Shown in pieces: positions 1 through 5,442 of a stretch of DNA of 7,008 bases. The notes beneath the pieces are model-generated. The model saw nothing but the letters and a program-made list of their open reading frames with translations. It had not been told where the DNA came from and ran no database searches. The DNA is from Comamonadaceae bacterium (GTDB lineage Bacteria; Pseudomonadota; Gammaproteobacteria; Burkholderiales; Burkholderiaceae_C). The position numbers and the translations under genes were made by a program. The stretch lies in the NCBI GenBank assembly GCA_947371775.1, contig CANBQX010000101.1, positions 1 through 7,008 on the forward strand. Reading direction: 5' to 3'. The first letter of the stretch is position 1. Every line of letters starts with the position of its first letter.

Positions 1-36
1 AAAGGTAGGTTGGGGTGAAAAAGCGGATTGTAGAAA
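1..36. other. Short intergenic end downstream of xseA
   Basis: This stretch follows the xseA stop codon on the minus strand and runs off the window edge. On the minus strand it contains TACAAT (positions 32 to 27), which matches five of six bases of a sigma-70 -10 box and would point out of the window to the left. I could not find a convincing -35 box at the right spacing, because that position lies inside the xseA 3' end. A promoter for the next gene to the left is therefore only a possibility. No terminator hairpin is visible here. Confidence 0.25.
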
Positions 37-1365
37 CTAATTGATAACCACAGACTCGACGCGGAGCGCGGCGCGCCCATCGGCCAGCGTGGCCTCAACG
101 GCTTGCCCGGCCTGCAATTGCCCGGCCTGCGTCAGTGCCCGGCCCTCGGAGTCGGTGAGCCAGGCATAGCCCCGCCCCAGCACCAGACGGGGGTCGAGCA
201 GGCCCAAGCGCAATTCGAGCGAGGCCAAGCGGTGGGTTTGTGCCTGCACGGCCCGCTGCGCGGACACCTGCAGGGCCGATTGCGCCCGGTCCAGAGCGAC
301 CGATCGGGCTTGCAAGCGCTGCGGCAGCGCATGGGTGAGCCGCTGCGCGGCCGACGCCAAGGCCAGTTGCCTGCGCGCCACGGCGCCCGAGGGACGGCCC
401 AGGCGCGAGCCCACCAGGTCCAGCGCCTGCGCGCGGCGGTCCAGCAGACGGGTGGCGGCGGTTTGCATGCGCTCTTGCAGGTATTGGGCGGCGTCCATTG
501 CGTCTTGGCGCGCGGGGGCGCACAGTTCGGCTGCGGCGGTGGGGGTGGGCGCGCGCAGGTCGGCCACAAAGTCGGCAATCGTGAAATCGGTCTCATGCCC
601 AATGCCGGCGATCACGGGCACCGGGCTGTCAAACACGGTGCGCGCCACGGCCTCGTCGTTGAAGGACCACAGGTCTTCCATCGCGCCGCCTCCGCGCACC
701 AACAGGATCACGTCGATGTGCACCTGGGCTTCTGCAGATTCCCCCGCAACAGCCAATCCATAGAGCTGCTGCAAGGCTTGGCAGATCTCAGCCGCAGCAC
801 CCTGCCCTTGCACGCTGGCCGGGGCCACCACGACTGGAATGTGCGGCACCCGGCGCTGCAAGGCAGTGACTACATCGTGCAAGGCGGCCGCCCCCAGGGA
901 GGTGACCACACCGATGCCGCGCACCTGGCGCGGCAGCGGGCGCTTGTGGGCCGCATCGAACAGGCCCAGGGCTTCAAGCTTGGCCTTGAGCTGCAAAAAC
1001 TGCTCGAACAAGGTGCCCTCGCCTGCGCGGGCCATGCTTTCGACGACAAGTTGGAGCTCGCCGCGCGGCTCATAAACACCCAGCTTGCCCGAGACTTCAA
1101 CCCGCTGGCCGTCGCGTGGCGCGAAATCCAGGCCGCTTGCAGCGCGTTTGAACATGGCGCATTTGATTTGCCCGCTGTCGTCCTTGAGCGAAAAATAGCA
1201 GTGGCCACTGGAGGCACGCACAAAACCGCTGATCTCGCCACTGACCCGCACCGGGTTGAAGCGTGCATCCAATGCGTCGGCAATCGCGTGGCACAGCGCG
1301 CCCACGCTCCACACACGCGGTGGAGTGCGGGTCAACGGCGTTAGCTGGGCGGGCTCAATGGGCAT
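37..1365 (-). CDS. xseA: Exodeoxyribonuclease VII large subunit
   Basis: This is the large, catalytic subunit of exonuclease VII. With several copies of the small subunit XseB it degrades single-stranded DNA from both ends into short oligonucleotides in the cytoplasm, in repair and recombination. The 442-residue product is close to E. coli XseA (456). An N-terminal OB-fold DNA-binding domain spans about residues 17-112 (RVWSVGAL, VSGEISGF, GHCYFSLKD). The catalytic domain follows at about 120-290, with VVTSLGAAALHDVV (153-166), LLVRGGGAMEDLWSFNDE (221-238), GIGHETDFTIADFVADLRAP (254-273) and TPTAAAE. Asp164, Arg224, His257 and Asp260 appear to match the residues reported as essential in E. 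coli (D155, R205, H238, D241). The rest is Ala/Gln/Arg-rich and probably a long coiled coil. I chose ATG 1363-1365 because the frame can extend upstream only to a TTG near 1470, giving a non-conserved tail that would overlap exbB. No clear ribosome binding site precedes the chosen start, so the exact N-terminus is less certain than the identity. Confidence 0.96.
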   Translation of the reverse strand: MPIEPAQLTPLTRTPPRVWSVGALCHAIADALDARFNPVRVSGEISGFVRASSGHCYFSLKDDSGQIKCAMFKRAASGLDFAPRDGQRVEVSGKLGVYEPRGELQLVVESMARAGEGTLFEQFLQLKAKLEALGLFDAAHKRPLPRQVRGIGVVTSLGAAALHDVVTALQRRVPHIPVVVAPASVQGQGAAAEICQALQQLYGLAVAGESAEAQVHIDVILLVRGGGAMEDLWSFNDEAVARTVFDSPVPVIAGIGHETDFTIADFVADLRAPTPTAAAELCAPARQDAMDAAQYLQERMQTAATRLLDRRAQALDLVGSRLGRPSGAVARRQLALASAAQRLTHALPQRLQARSVALDRAQSALQVSAQRAVQAQTHRLASLELRLGLLDPRLVLGRGYAWLTDSEGRALTQAGQLQAGQAVEATLADGRAALRVESVVIN

Positions 1366-1452
1366 GGAAGGGGGGATGGGGTGAAACTGCGGCTGAGGAC
1401 GCAAACAATCCCGGATAATGCCTGGCAACGCATCACACAGGGGAGCCGCGAT
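1366..1452. promoter_or_regulatory. Divergent intergenic region between xseA and exbB
   Basis: This 87-base gap separates two divergent start codons, so it must hold or overlap the promoters for both xseA and the exbB-kdsB cluster. On the plus strand GATAAT at 1414-1419 matches five of six bases of a -10 box and lies about 34 bases before the exbB start. The best -35 candidate (CTGAGG, 1393-1398) is weak and gives a spacing of only 15. On the minus strand I saw no good box pair, and the bases just before xseA are pyrimidine-rich. The assignment of this region as regulatory rests mainly on gene geometry. Confidence 0.45.
1439..1445 (+). promoter_or_regulatory. Shine-Dalgarno site fixing a TTG start for exbB
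   Basis: AGGGGAG matches the anti-Shine-Dalgarno consensus well and ends 7 bases before TTG at 1453-1455. This spacing is ideal, and it decides the start of the exbB-like gene in favour of TTG over the upstream GTG at 1381, which would add 24 residues unlike any ExbB N-terminus. Confidence 0.8.
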
Positions 1453-2085
1453 TTGTTTTCCATCATACAAGCTGCTGGTTGGCCGATTTGGCCGCTCTTG
1501 GCCAGTTCCGTGCTGGCACTGGCCATCGTGATTGAGCGCTTTATCAGCCTAGGCGAGGCCAAGATCGCCCCCACCGGCTTGGACCAAGCCGTCATGGCCG
1601 CCACCGCGAACCGCATTCCCTCCTCTGCCAGCGTGGCCGAGCTGCAGAAAAACTCCTTGATGGGCGAGGTGCTGGGCAGCGCGCTGAAGGCGATCCATGA
1701 GCAGCCGACCATCAAAGAAGAAGACCTGCGTGCCATGGTGCAAAGCGTGGGGCGCACGGCTGCACAGCGCTTGGAGACGCATTTGAGTGCGCTGGCCACC
1801 ATCGCATCGGCCGCACCACTGATGGGCCTGCTGGGCACGGTGATTGGCATGATTGATATTTTTGGCGCGCAGGGACCGGTGGGAGCCGCAGGCAATCCGG
1901 CGCAACTGGCCCAGGGCATTTCCATGGCCTTGTACAACACCGCGTTTGGCCTGCTGATTGCCATTCCGGCGCTGGTGTTTTGGCGCTACTTCCGGGCGCG
2001 GGTGGACGGCTATTTGCTCTCACTCGAAACCAGTGCGGAAGCCTTGCTGCGCCACCTGAAAAACAGCGGGCACATCAAGCCATGA
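1453..2085 (+). CDS. exbB: MotA/TolQ/ExbB-family proton channel subunit
   Basis: This inner-membrane protein should form the pentameric channel of an ExbB-ExbD type motor that uses proton motive force to energise a partner. From the TTG start it has 210 residues, somewhat shorter than E. coli ExbB (244) or TolQ (230). A first membrane segment covers about residues 10-32, a cytoplasmic domain about 33-111, and two further segments about 112-136 and 160-180. The family signatures are present: APLMGLLGTVIGMIDIFG (121-138) in segment two and GISMALYNTAFGLLIAIPAL (155-174) in segment three. Met158 stands where E. coli ExbB has Glu176 and TolQ has the matching Glu. The stop overlaps the exbD start (ATGA, 2082-2085), which suggests coupled translation and balanced stoichiometry. 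It is the first gene of a cluster continuing into lpxK, the Trm112-like gene and kdsB. No tonB is nearby, so calling it ExbB rather than TolQ is a family-level label and the energised partner is unknown. Confidence 0.92.
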   Translation: MFSIIQAAGWPIWPLLASSVLALAIVIERFISLGEAKIAPTGLDQAVMAATANRIPSSASVAELQKNSLMGEVLGSALKAIHEQPTIKEEDLRAMVQSVGRTAAQRLETHLSALATIASAAPLMGLLGTVIGMIDIFGAQGPVGAAGNPAQLAQGISMALYNTAFGLLIAIPALVFWRYFRARVDGYLLSLETSAEALLRHLKNSGHIKP

Positions 2086-2549
2086 GCATGCGCTTTGGTG
2101 GCTCTGGCGTGGGTGGCTCTGGCTTTGGCTTCGGCTCGCACAAAACCGATGAGCCCGAGATCAACCTGATCCCCTTCATCGACGTGCTGCTGGTGGTGCT
2201 CATCTTTTTGATGCTCTCCACCACCTACAGCAAACAAAGCCAATTCAAGATCAACCTGCCGGTTGCCAACGCAGAGGCGCCGCAGCAATTTCCGCGCGAA
2301 GTGCATGTGGGCGTCAGCGCCCGGGGTGATTACAGCGTAGGCAACGCGGTGCTGGCCGACCGCAGCCTGCGTGCCTTGGTGGAGGCCATGCGCGCCAGCG
2401 CCGGGGGCAGTGGCACACCGATTTTGGTCATCAGCGCCGACGCCAGCGCCAGTCACCAATCGGTGATGACCGCCATGGAAGCTGCGCGCCTGGTGGGCAT
2501 CAGCCAAGTCACCTTCGCGCTGCAAACGCCCGCGCCTGGCTCCGAATAA
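2082..2549 (+). CDS. exbD: ExbD/TolR-family biopolymer transport protein
   Basis: This 155-residue protein is the single-pass partner of the ExbB-like channel. It has a cytoplasmic N-terminus, one membrane helix at about residues 29-49, and a periplasmic domain of about 105 residues. The hallmark stretch EINLIPFIDVLLVVLIFLM (26-44) contains Asp34, equivalent to the protonatable membrane aspartate of E. coli ExbD (Asp25). The C-terminal half (SVGNAVLADRSLRALVEAM, ILVISADASASHQSVMTAME, ISQVTFAL) fits the ExbD/TolR periplasmic fold. The N-terminus is unusually glycine- and serine-rich and is encoded partly by a short tandem repeat. ATG 2082 overlaps the exbB stop by 4 bases; a second in-frame ATG at 2088 would remove only two residues and cannot be excluded. 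lpxK starts 4 bases after the stop. Identity as an ExbD/TolR protein is secure; the system it serves is not shown by the sequence. Confidence 0.93.
   Translation: MSMRFGGSGVGGSGFGFGSHKTDEPEINLIPFIDVLLVVLIFLMLSTTYSKQSQFKINLPVANAEAPQQFPREVHVGVSARGDYSVGNAVLADRSLRALVEAMRASAGGSGTPILVISADASASHQSVMTAMEAARLVGISQVTFALQTPAPGSE
2097..2123 (+). repeat. Short tandem repeat encoding a Gly/Ser-rich linker
   Basis: The 12-mer GGTGGCTCTGGC occurs exactly at 2097-2108 and 2112-2123, a period of 15 bases or five codons. It encodes GGSGVGGSG in the cytoplasmic tail of the ExbD-like protein and is followed by the related GFGFGS. A 15-base unit keeps the reading frame if it expands or contracts. Confidence 0.75.
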
Positions 2550-2553
2550 GCCC

Positions 2554-3600
2554 ATGCGCCAGGCGCTCTCCCGTGCGTTGATGCGCGCCTGGACTGGCAC
2601 AGGGCCGCTCGCGATGGCCCTGCTGCCGGTGGCGGCGCTGTATGGCGCTTTGGCCGCGATGCGGCGCCAGCTCTACCGCTGGAACTGGCTACGCAGCCAA
2701 GGTGTGCCCGCCTACGTGATCGTGGTGGGCAATGTTGTGGCGGGTGGCGCGGGCAAAACCCCCACCGTGATGGCCTTGGTGCAGCACCTGCAAACGCAAG
2801 GCTGGCGAGTGGGTGTGGTCTCGCGCGGGTTTGGGCGTACCACCCAGGATTGCCAAGAAGTGAACGCCAACTCCGCTGCCGAAGTGGTGGGCGATGAGCC
2901 CTTGCTCATTCAGCGTAAAACGCAGGTGCCGGTATTCGTCGGCCGCCAGCGCTGGCAAGCAGCCATGGCTTTGTTGGCGGCCCATCCCGATACCGAAGTG
3001 ATCGTCTGCGACGATGGCTTGCAGCACTACGGCCTGGCGCGTGACCTGGAAGTCTGTGTGTTTGACGACCGTGCTTGCGGCAACGGATGGCTGCTGCCTG
3101 CGGGCCCTTTGCGCGAACCCTGGCCCCGCCACGCAGTGGCAAGTGCGGGGCAGCGCCCGGACCGTTTGCTGGTCTTGCATACCAGCGGTGAGGCAGCGGT
3201 CGGTGAATTCAACGCCGCCCGCGCGCTGTCGGGCCTTGCCAAAGACCGCCATGGCACCGAGACACCGCTGCGAGATCTGATCGCGCCAGGCAAACCGCCT
3301 GTGCATGCCGTTGCAGGTATCGCCCGGCCCGAGGTGTTTTTCGCCATGCTACGCAACGCGGGCCTGCCCTTGGCGCAGACCCAGGCTCTGCCCGACCACG
3401 ACGACTTTGCGCAGTTTCAGCCTCCAAGCCCGCAAGCCGCCCAGCTGCTGTGCACCGAAAAAGATGCGGCCAAGCTCTGGCGCGTGGCACCCCATGCGCT
3501 GTCAGTAGCCCTGGAGCAAACCATGGAACCCGCGTTTTTTGCCGCGCTGAACCAGCATCTGGCTGCACACCGCGCCCGCCTTTCACCACGCCGTTTATGA
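2554..3600 (+). CDS. lpxK: Tetraacyldisaccharide 4'-kinase
   Basis: LpxK phosphorylates the 4' position of the lipid A disaccharide precursor with ATP, yielding lipid IVA, at the cytoplasmic face of the inner membrane. The 348-residue length is typical. A hydrophobic N-terminal helix (about 18-35, ending ALYGALAAMRR) should anchor it to the membrane. The P-loop is GNVVAGGAGKTPT at 59-71 with Lys68. Other family motifs are VVSRGFG (88-94), GDEPLL (113-118), DDGLQH (153-158), LLPAGPLREP (180-189), AVAGIARPEVFF (252-263), DHDDF (281-285) and CTEKDAAK (300-307). By spacing from the P-loop, Asp114 and His282 probably correspond to the catalytic pair Asp99 and His261 described in Aquifex aeolicus LpxK. 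The ATG at 2554 suits the usual N-terminal length; ATG 2581 is a less likely alternative. No strong ribosome binding site is visible, so translation probably couples to exbD, 4 bases upstream. The next gene begins 7 bases after the stop. The downstream kdsB supplies the sugar donor for the following step of the pathway. Confidence 0.97.
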   Translation: MRQALSRALMRAWTGTGPLAMALLPVAALYGALAAMRRQLYRWNWLRSQGVPAYVIVVGNVVAGGAGKTPTVMALVQHLQTQGWRVGVVSRGFGRTTQDCQEVNANSAAEVVGDEPLLIQRKTQVPVFVGRQRWQAAMALLAAHPDTEVIVCDDGLQHYGLARDLEVCVFDDRACGNGWLLPAGPLREPWPRHAVASAGQRPDRLLVLHTSGEAAVGEFNAARALSGLAKDRHGTETPLRDLIAPGKPPVHAVAGIARPEVFFAMLRNAGLPLAQTQALPDHDDFAQFQPPSPQAAQLLCTEKDAAKLWRVAPHALSVALEQTMEPAFFAALNQHLAAHRARLSPRRL

Positions 3601-3607
3601 TCGCGCC

Positions 3608-3790
3608 ATGGATACGAAACTGCTTTCTCTGCTTGTTTGCCCGGTCACCAAAGGCCCTCTGGAATGGAGTGCCGACAAGCTTGAACTCTGGTCACGCAGC
3701 GCACGCCTGGCCTACCCGGTGCACGACGGCATTCCTGTTCTGCTGGAAAACGAAGCCCGCACCCTGACCGACCACGAGTTGGGGCTGTGA
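3608..3790 (+). CDS. Trm112-like small protein, UPF0434/YcaR family
   Basis: This 60-residue protein aligns without gaps over its first 50 or so residues to E. coli YcaR as I remember it: MDxxLLxxxxCPV at the start, ELxxxxxxLAYP (26-37) and DGIPVLLExEARxLT (40-54). The family shares the fold of Trm112, a zinc-knuckle protein that activates several methyltransferases in eukaryotes and archaea; its bacterial role is poorly defined. Only Cys11 of the expected cysteines remains. Thr14 replaces the second cysteine of CPxC and Ser29 replaces the one in the ELxC position, so canonical zinc binding is unlikely. It sits between lpxK and kdsB, near which ycaR also lies in E. coli, and its stop overlaps the kdsB GTG start (GTGA, 3787-3790). 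The position suggests co-expression with lipopolysaccharide genes but does not prove a role there. No clear ribosome binding site precedes its ATG. Confidence 0.92.
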   Translation: MDTKLLSLLVCPVTKGPLEWSADKLELWSRSARLAYPVHDGIPVLLENEARTLTDHELGL

Positions 3791-4569
3791 GCGGAAACGC
3801 CCTGGCCTTGACCGTGCTGATTCCGGCGCGGCTGGCCTCTACCCGACTTCCCAACAAGCCACTGGCCGACATTGGCGGCCTGCCCATGGTGGTGCGCGTG
3901 GCGCAGCGTGTGTCCTCGGGCATGGCGGCTGGCACGCGGGTGGTAGTAGCAGGCGACAGCGAGTCCATCGTGGATGCTTGTGCACGTTATGGGGTGGAAG
4001 CGATTCTGACCCGCCAAGACCACCCTTCGGGCAGCGACCGCCTGGCCGAAGCCTGCGACATTTTGGGTTTACCCCCAGAGGCGGTGGTGGTGAATGTGCA
4101 GGGTGACGAGCCCCTGATCGATCCTGCGCTGGTCAACGCCGTGGCCCAGGTGCTGCACAACAGCGCCAGCGCGAGCATGGGCACCGCCGCCGTGCCTATC
4201 GAACATGCCGATGAATTCTTCAATCCCCATGTGGTCAAGGTGGTGCTGGACGCCAGTTCGCACGCGCTGTACTTCAGCCGCGCCCCGATTCCTTGCTGGC
4301 GCGATGCGCCGCAAGGCGCCTTGGCACTTCCCAGCCCCGCACCGCTGCGCCACATTGGAATTTACGCCTACCGCGTGGGCTTTTTGCGCCAGTTCCCCAC
4401 GCTCTCGCCCGCGCCTTTGGAGCAAACCGAGGCGCTTGAGCAATTGCGCGCCCTGTGGCACGGCCACCGCATTGCGGTGCATATCGCAGCACAGGCACCG
4501 GGTGCCGGGGTGGACACGCCCGAGGATTTGGCCCGCGTGAGGGCGGTCGTAGCGCAGCTGGGCCTGTAA
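3787..4569 (+). CDS. kdsB: 3-deoxy-manno-octulosonate cytidylyltransferase (CMP-Kdo synthetase)
   Basis: KdsB activates Kdo with CTP to form CMP-Kdo in the cytoplasm, the donor used by the Kdo transferase to build the lipopolysaccharide inner core on lipid IVA. The 260-residue protein is slightly longer than E. coli KdsB (248). Motifs along the nucleotidyltransferase fold are IPARLASTRLPNKPL (12-26, nucleotide binding), HPSGSDR (79-85), NVQGDEP (103-109, metal-binding Asp107), VKVVLD (150-155), YFSRAPIP (162-169), HIGIYAYR (189-196), LEQTEALEQLR (211-221) and VDTPEDL (242-248). The start is GTG at 3787, inside the end of the Trm112-like gene, giving a 4-base overlap. This implies coupled translation; a GAG followed by GGGG lies just upstream but is a poor ribosome binding site. 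It is the last gene of the tight cluster, with 117 bases to adk. The product shares its pathway with LpxK encoded upstream. Confidence 0.97.
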   Translation: MSGNALALTVLIPARLASTRLPNKPLADIGGLPMVVRVAQRVSSGMAAGTRVVVAGDSESIVDACARYGVEAILTRQDHPSGSDRLAEACDILGLPPEAVVVNVQGDEPLIDPALVNAVAQVLHNSASASMGTAAVPIEHADEFFNPHVVKVVLDASSHALYFSRAPIPCWRDAPQGALALPSPAPLRHIGIYAYRVGFLRQFPTLSPAPLEQTEALEQLRALWHGHRIAVHIAAQAPGAGVDTPEDLARVRAVVAQLGL

Positions 4570-4603
4570 GGCTGGCGCGGGATAGCGCATGCTATTCTCA
4601 GCC
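4570..4603 (+). promoter_or_regulatory. Imperfect hairpin after kdsB overlapping a possible adk promoter
   Basis: An inner stem pairs GGATAGC (4580-4586) with GCTATTC (4591-4597), including one G-T wobble, around a GCAT loop. An outer stem pairs GGCTG (4570-4574) with CAGCC (4599-4603) across unpaired bases. There is no T run, so it is not a standard intrinsic terminator. On the same strand TGCTATTCT (4590-4598) resembles an extended -10 element, but no good -35 box precedes it. Either the hairpin or the promoter reading may be chance. The rest of the gap to adk (4604-4676) shows nothing I can name. Confidence 0.3.
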
Positions 4604-4676
4604 GAATAACACTGCGCTTGATCTGAGACAAGGCTGCCAAGGGTGGGCAGGCGCAAACAAGATTCAATTTGACTTT

Positions 4677-4680
4677 GAGG
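4677..4680 (+). promoter_or_regulatory. Ribosome binding site deciding the adk start
   Basis: GAGG ends 6 bases before ATG 4687-4689, a good Shine-Dalgarno position. It supports this ATG over the in-frame TTG at 4669, which would place six extra residues before the conserved MKLILLGAPG beginning. Confidence 0.7.
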
Positions 4681-4686
4681 TTCGCA

Positions 4687-5343
4687 ATGAAACTGATTCT
4701 TCTAGGAGCTCCGGGTGCTGGTAAGGGAACGCAAGCGACGTTCATTTGCCAAAAATACGGCATTCCCCAAATTTCGACGGGCGACATGCTGCGTGCCGCT
4801 GTCAAAGCGGGCACCCCCTTGGGCCTGGAAGCCAAGTCCATCATGGACGCGGGCGGTTTGGTCAGCGACGCGCTGATCATCAACCTGGTCAAGGAGCGGC
4901 TGACCCAGCCCGATTGCGCCCAAGGATTTCTGTTTGACGGCTTCCCCCGCACAATTCCCCAGGCCGACGCCATGAAGGCGGCTGGCGTGGAACTGGACTA
5001 CGTGGTGGAAATCGATGTGCCCTTTGACTCCATCATTGAGCGCATGAGCGGCCGCCGCTCGCACCCCGCATCGGGCCGCACCTACCACGTCAAGTTCAAC
5101 CCGCCCAAGGTTGAAGGCCATGATGATGTGACCGGCGAGCCCCTGATCCAGCGCAAAGATGACGAAGAAGCGACTGTCAAAAACCGCTTGGCGGTGTACA
5201 GCGCGCAGACCCGCCCCCTGGTGAAGTACTACTCCGACTGGGCACAGCACGATCCCGCCAAAGCGCCCAAGTACCGCGCCGTGGGTGGCCTGGGCAGTGT
5301 GGAATCGATCACGGCCAGCGTGTTTGCGGCGCTGGAGAGCTGA
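4687..5343 (+). CDS. adk: Adenylate kinase
   Basis: Adenylate kinase interconverts ATP plus AMP with two ADP in the cytoplasm and sets the adenylate energy balance. The 218-residue product is the long bacterial form with a full LID domain. It begins MKLILLGAPGAGKGT with P-loop Lys13. The AMP-binding region includes STGDMLR (30-36), GGLVSD (56-61) and FDGFPRT (83-89). The LID at about 122-159 includes RRSHPASGRTYHVKFNPPK and GHDDVTGEPLIQRKDD. It has no Cys4 zinc site; instead it carries the His/Ser/Asp/Thr type set seen in Gram-negative enzymes such as that of E. coli. Arg88, Arg123 and Arg156 are in place as likely phosphate-contacting residues. It is separated from kdsB by 117 bases, has a good ribosome binding site, and may have its own promoter as well as read-through from the upstream cluster. 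It ends 46 bases before a strong terminator hairpin. Confidence 0.98.
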   Translation: MKLILLGAPGAGKGTQATFICQKYGIPQISTGDMLRAAVKAGTPLGLEAKSIMDAGGLVSDALIINLVKERLTQPDCAQGFLFDGFPRTIPQADAMKAAGVELDYVVEIDVPFDSIIERMSGRRSHPASGRTYHVKFNPPKVEGHDDVTGEPLIQRKDDEEATVKNRLAVYSAQTRPLVKYYSDWAQHDPAKAPKYRAVGGLGSVESITASVFAALES

Positions 5344-5389
5344 GCTTCAATTGCAGGTAGCGGGTGAAGGCCCGCACGCAGTGCAGATG

Positions 5390-5420
5390 AAAAAAGGGAT
5401 GCGAAACGCATCCCTTTTTT
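5390..5420. terminator. Bidirectional intrinsic terminator between adk and acs
   Basis: A perfect 14-bp inverted repeat pairs AAAAAAGGGATGCG (5390-5403) with CGCATCCCTTTTTT (5407-5420) around an AAA loop. The GC-bearing core stem is eight pairs, GGGATGCG with CGCATCCC. Because a run of six A precedes it and a run of six T follows it, either strand gives a hairpin plus a U tract. It lies between the convergent adk and acs genes, 22 bases past the acs stop, and should stop transcripts from both sides. Confidence 0.93.
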
Positions 5421-5442
5421 GTTTGCCGCGAAACGCCGGTGA

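Noticed and set aside
103..1344. A 413-codon open frame on the plus strand opposite xseA
   Set aside because: Its translation shows no recognisable domain, is rich in Gly, Gln, Arg and His, and mirrors the codon bias of the high-GC xseA gene. It is a shadow of the real gene.
1381..1452. GTG start for exbB at 1381
   Set aside because: It would add 24 residues unlike known ExbB proteins, with no ribosome binding site, whereas TTG 1453 has an excellent one and the expected N-terminus.
1366..1470. Extension of xseA to an upstream TTG, giving 477 residues
   Set aside because: The added 35 residues are not like XseA N-termini and would overlap the exbB ribosome binding site and start; ATG 1365 gives a normal length.
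1453..2549. The exbB/exbD pair as flagellar MotA/MotB or as a TolQ/TolR pair
   Set aside because: The small single-helix partner has no OmpA-like peptidoglycan-binding domain, which rules out MotB. No tolA, tolB or pal is nearby, so a Tol-Pal assignment is not supported, although the families are related.
2010..2600. A 196-codon open frame on the minus strand opposite exbD
   Set aside because: The plus-strand frame is a clear ExbD protein, and the opposite translation has a biased composition with no recognisable motif.
4669..4686. TTG start for adk at 4669
   Set aside because: ATG 4687 has a well-placed GAGG and begins exactly at the conserved MKLILLGAPG.
5360..5375. Small hairpin GCGGG-TGAAGG-CCCGC between adk and the terminator
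   Set aside because: Five pairs with a six-base loop and no T run are expected by chance in GC-rich DNA; the strong terminator just downstream explains the region.
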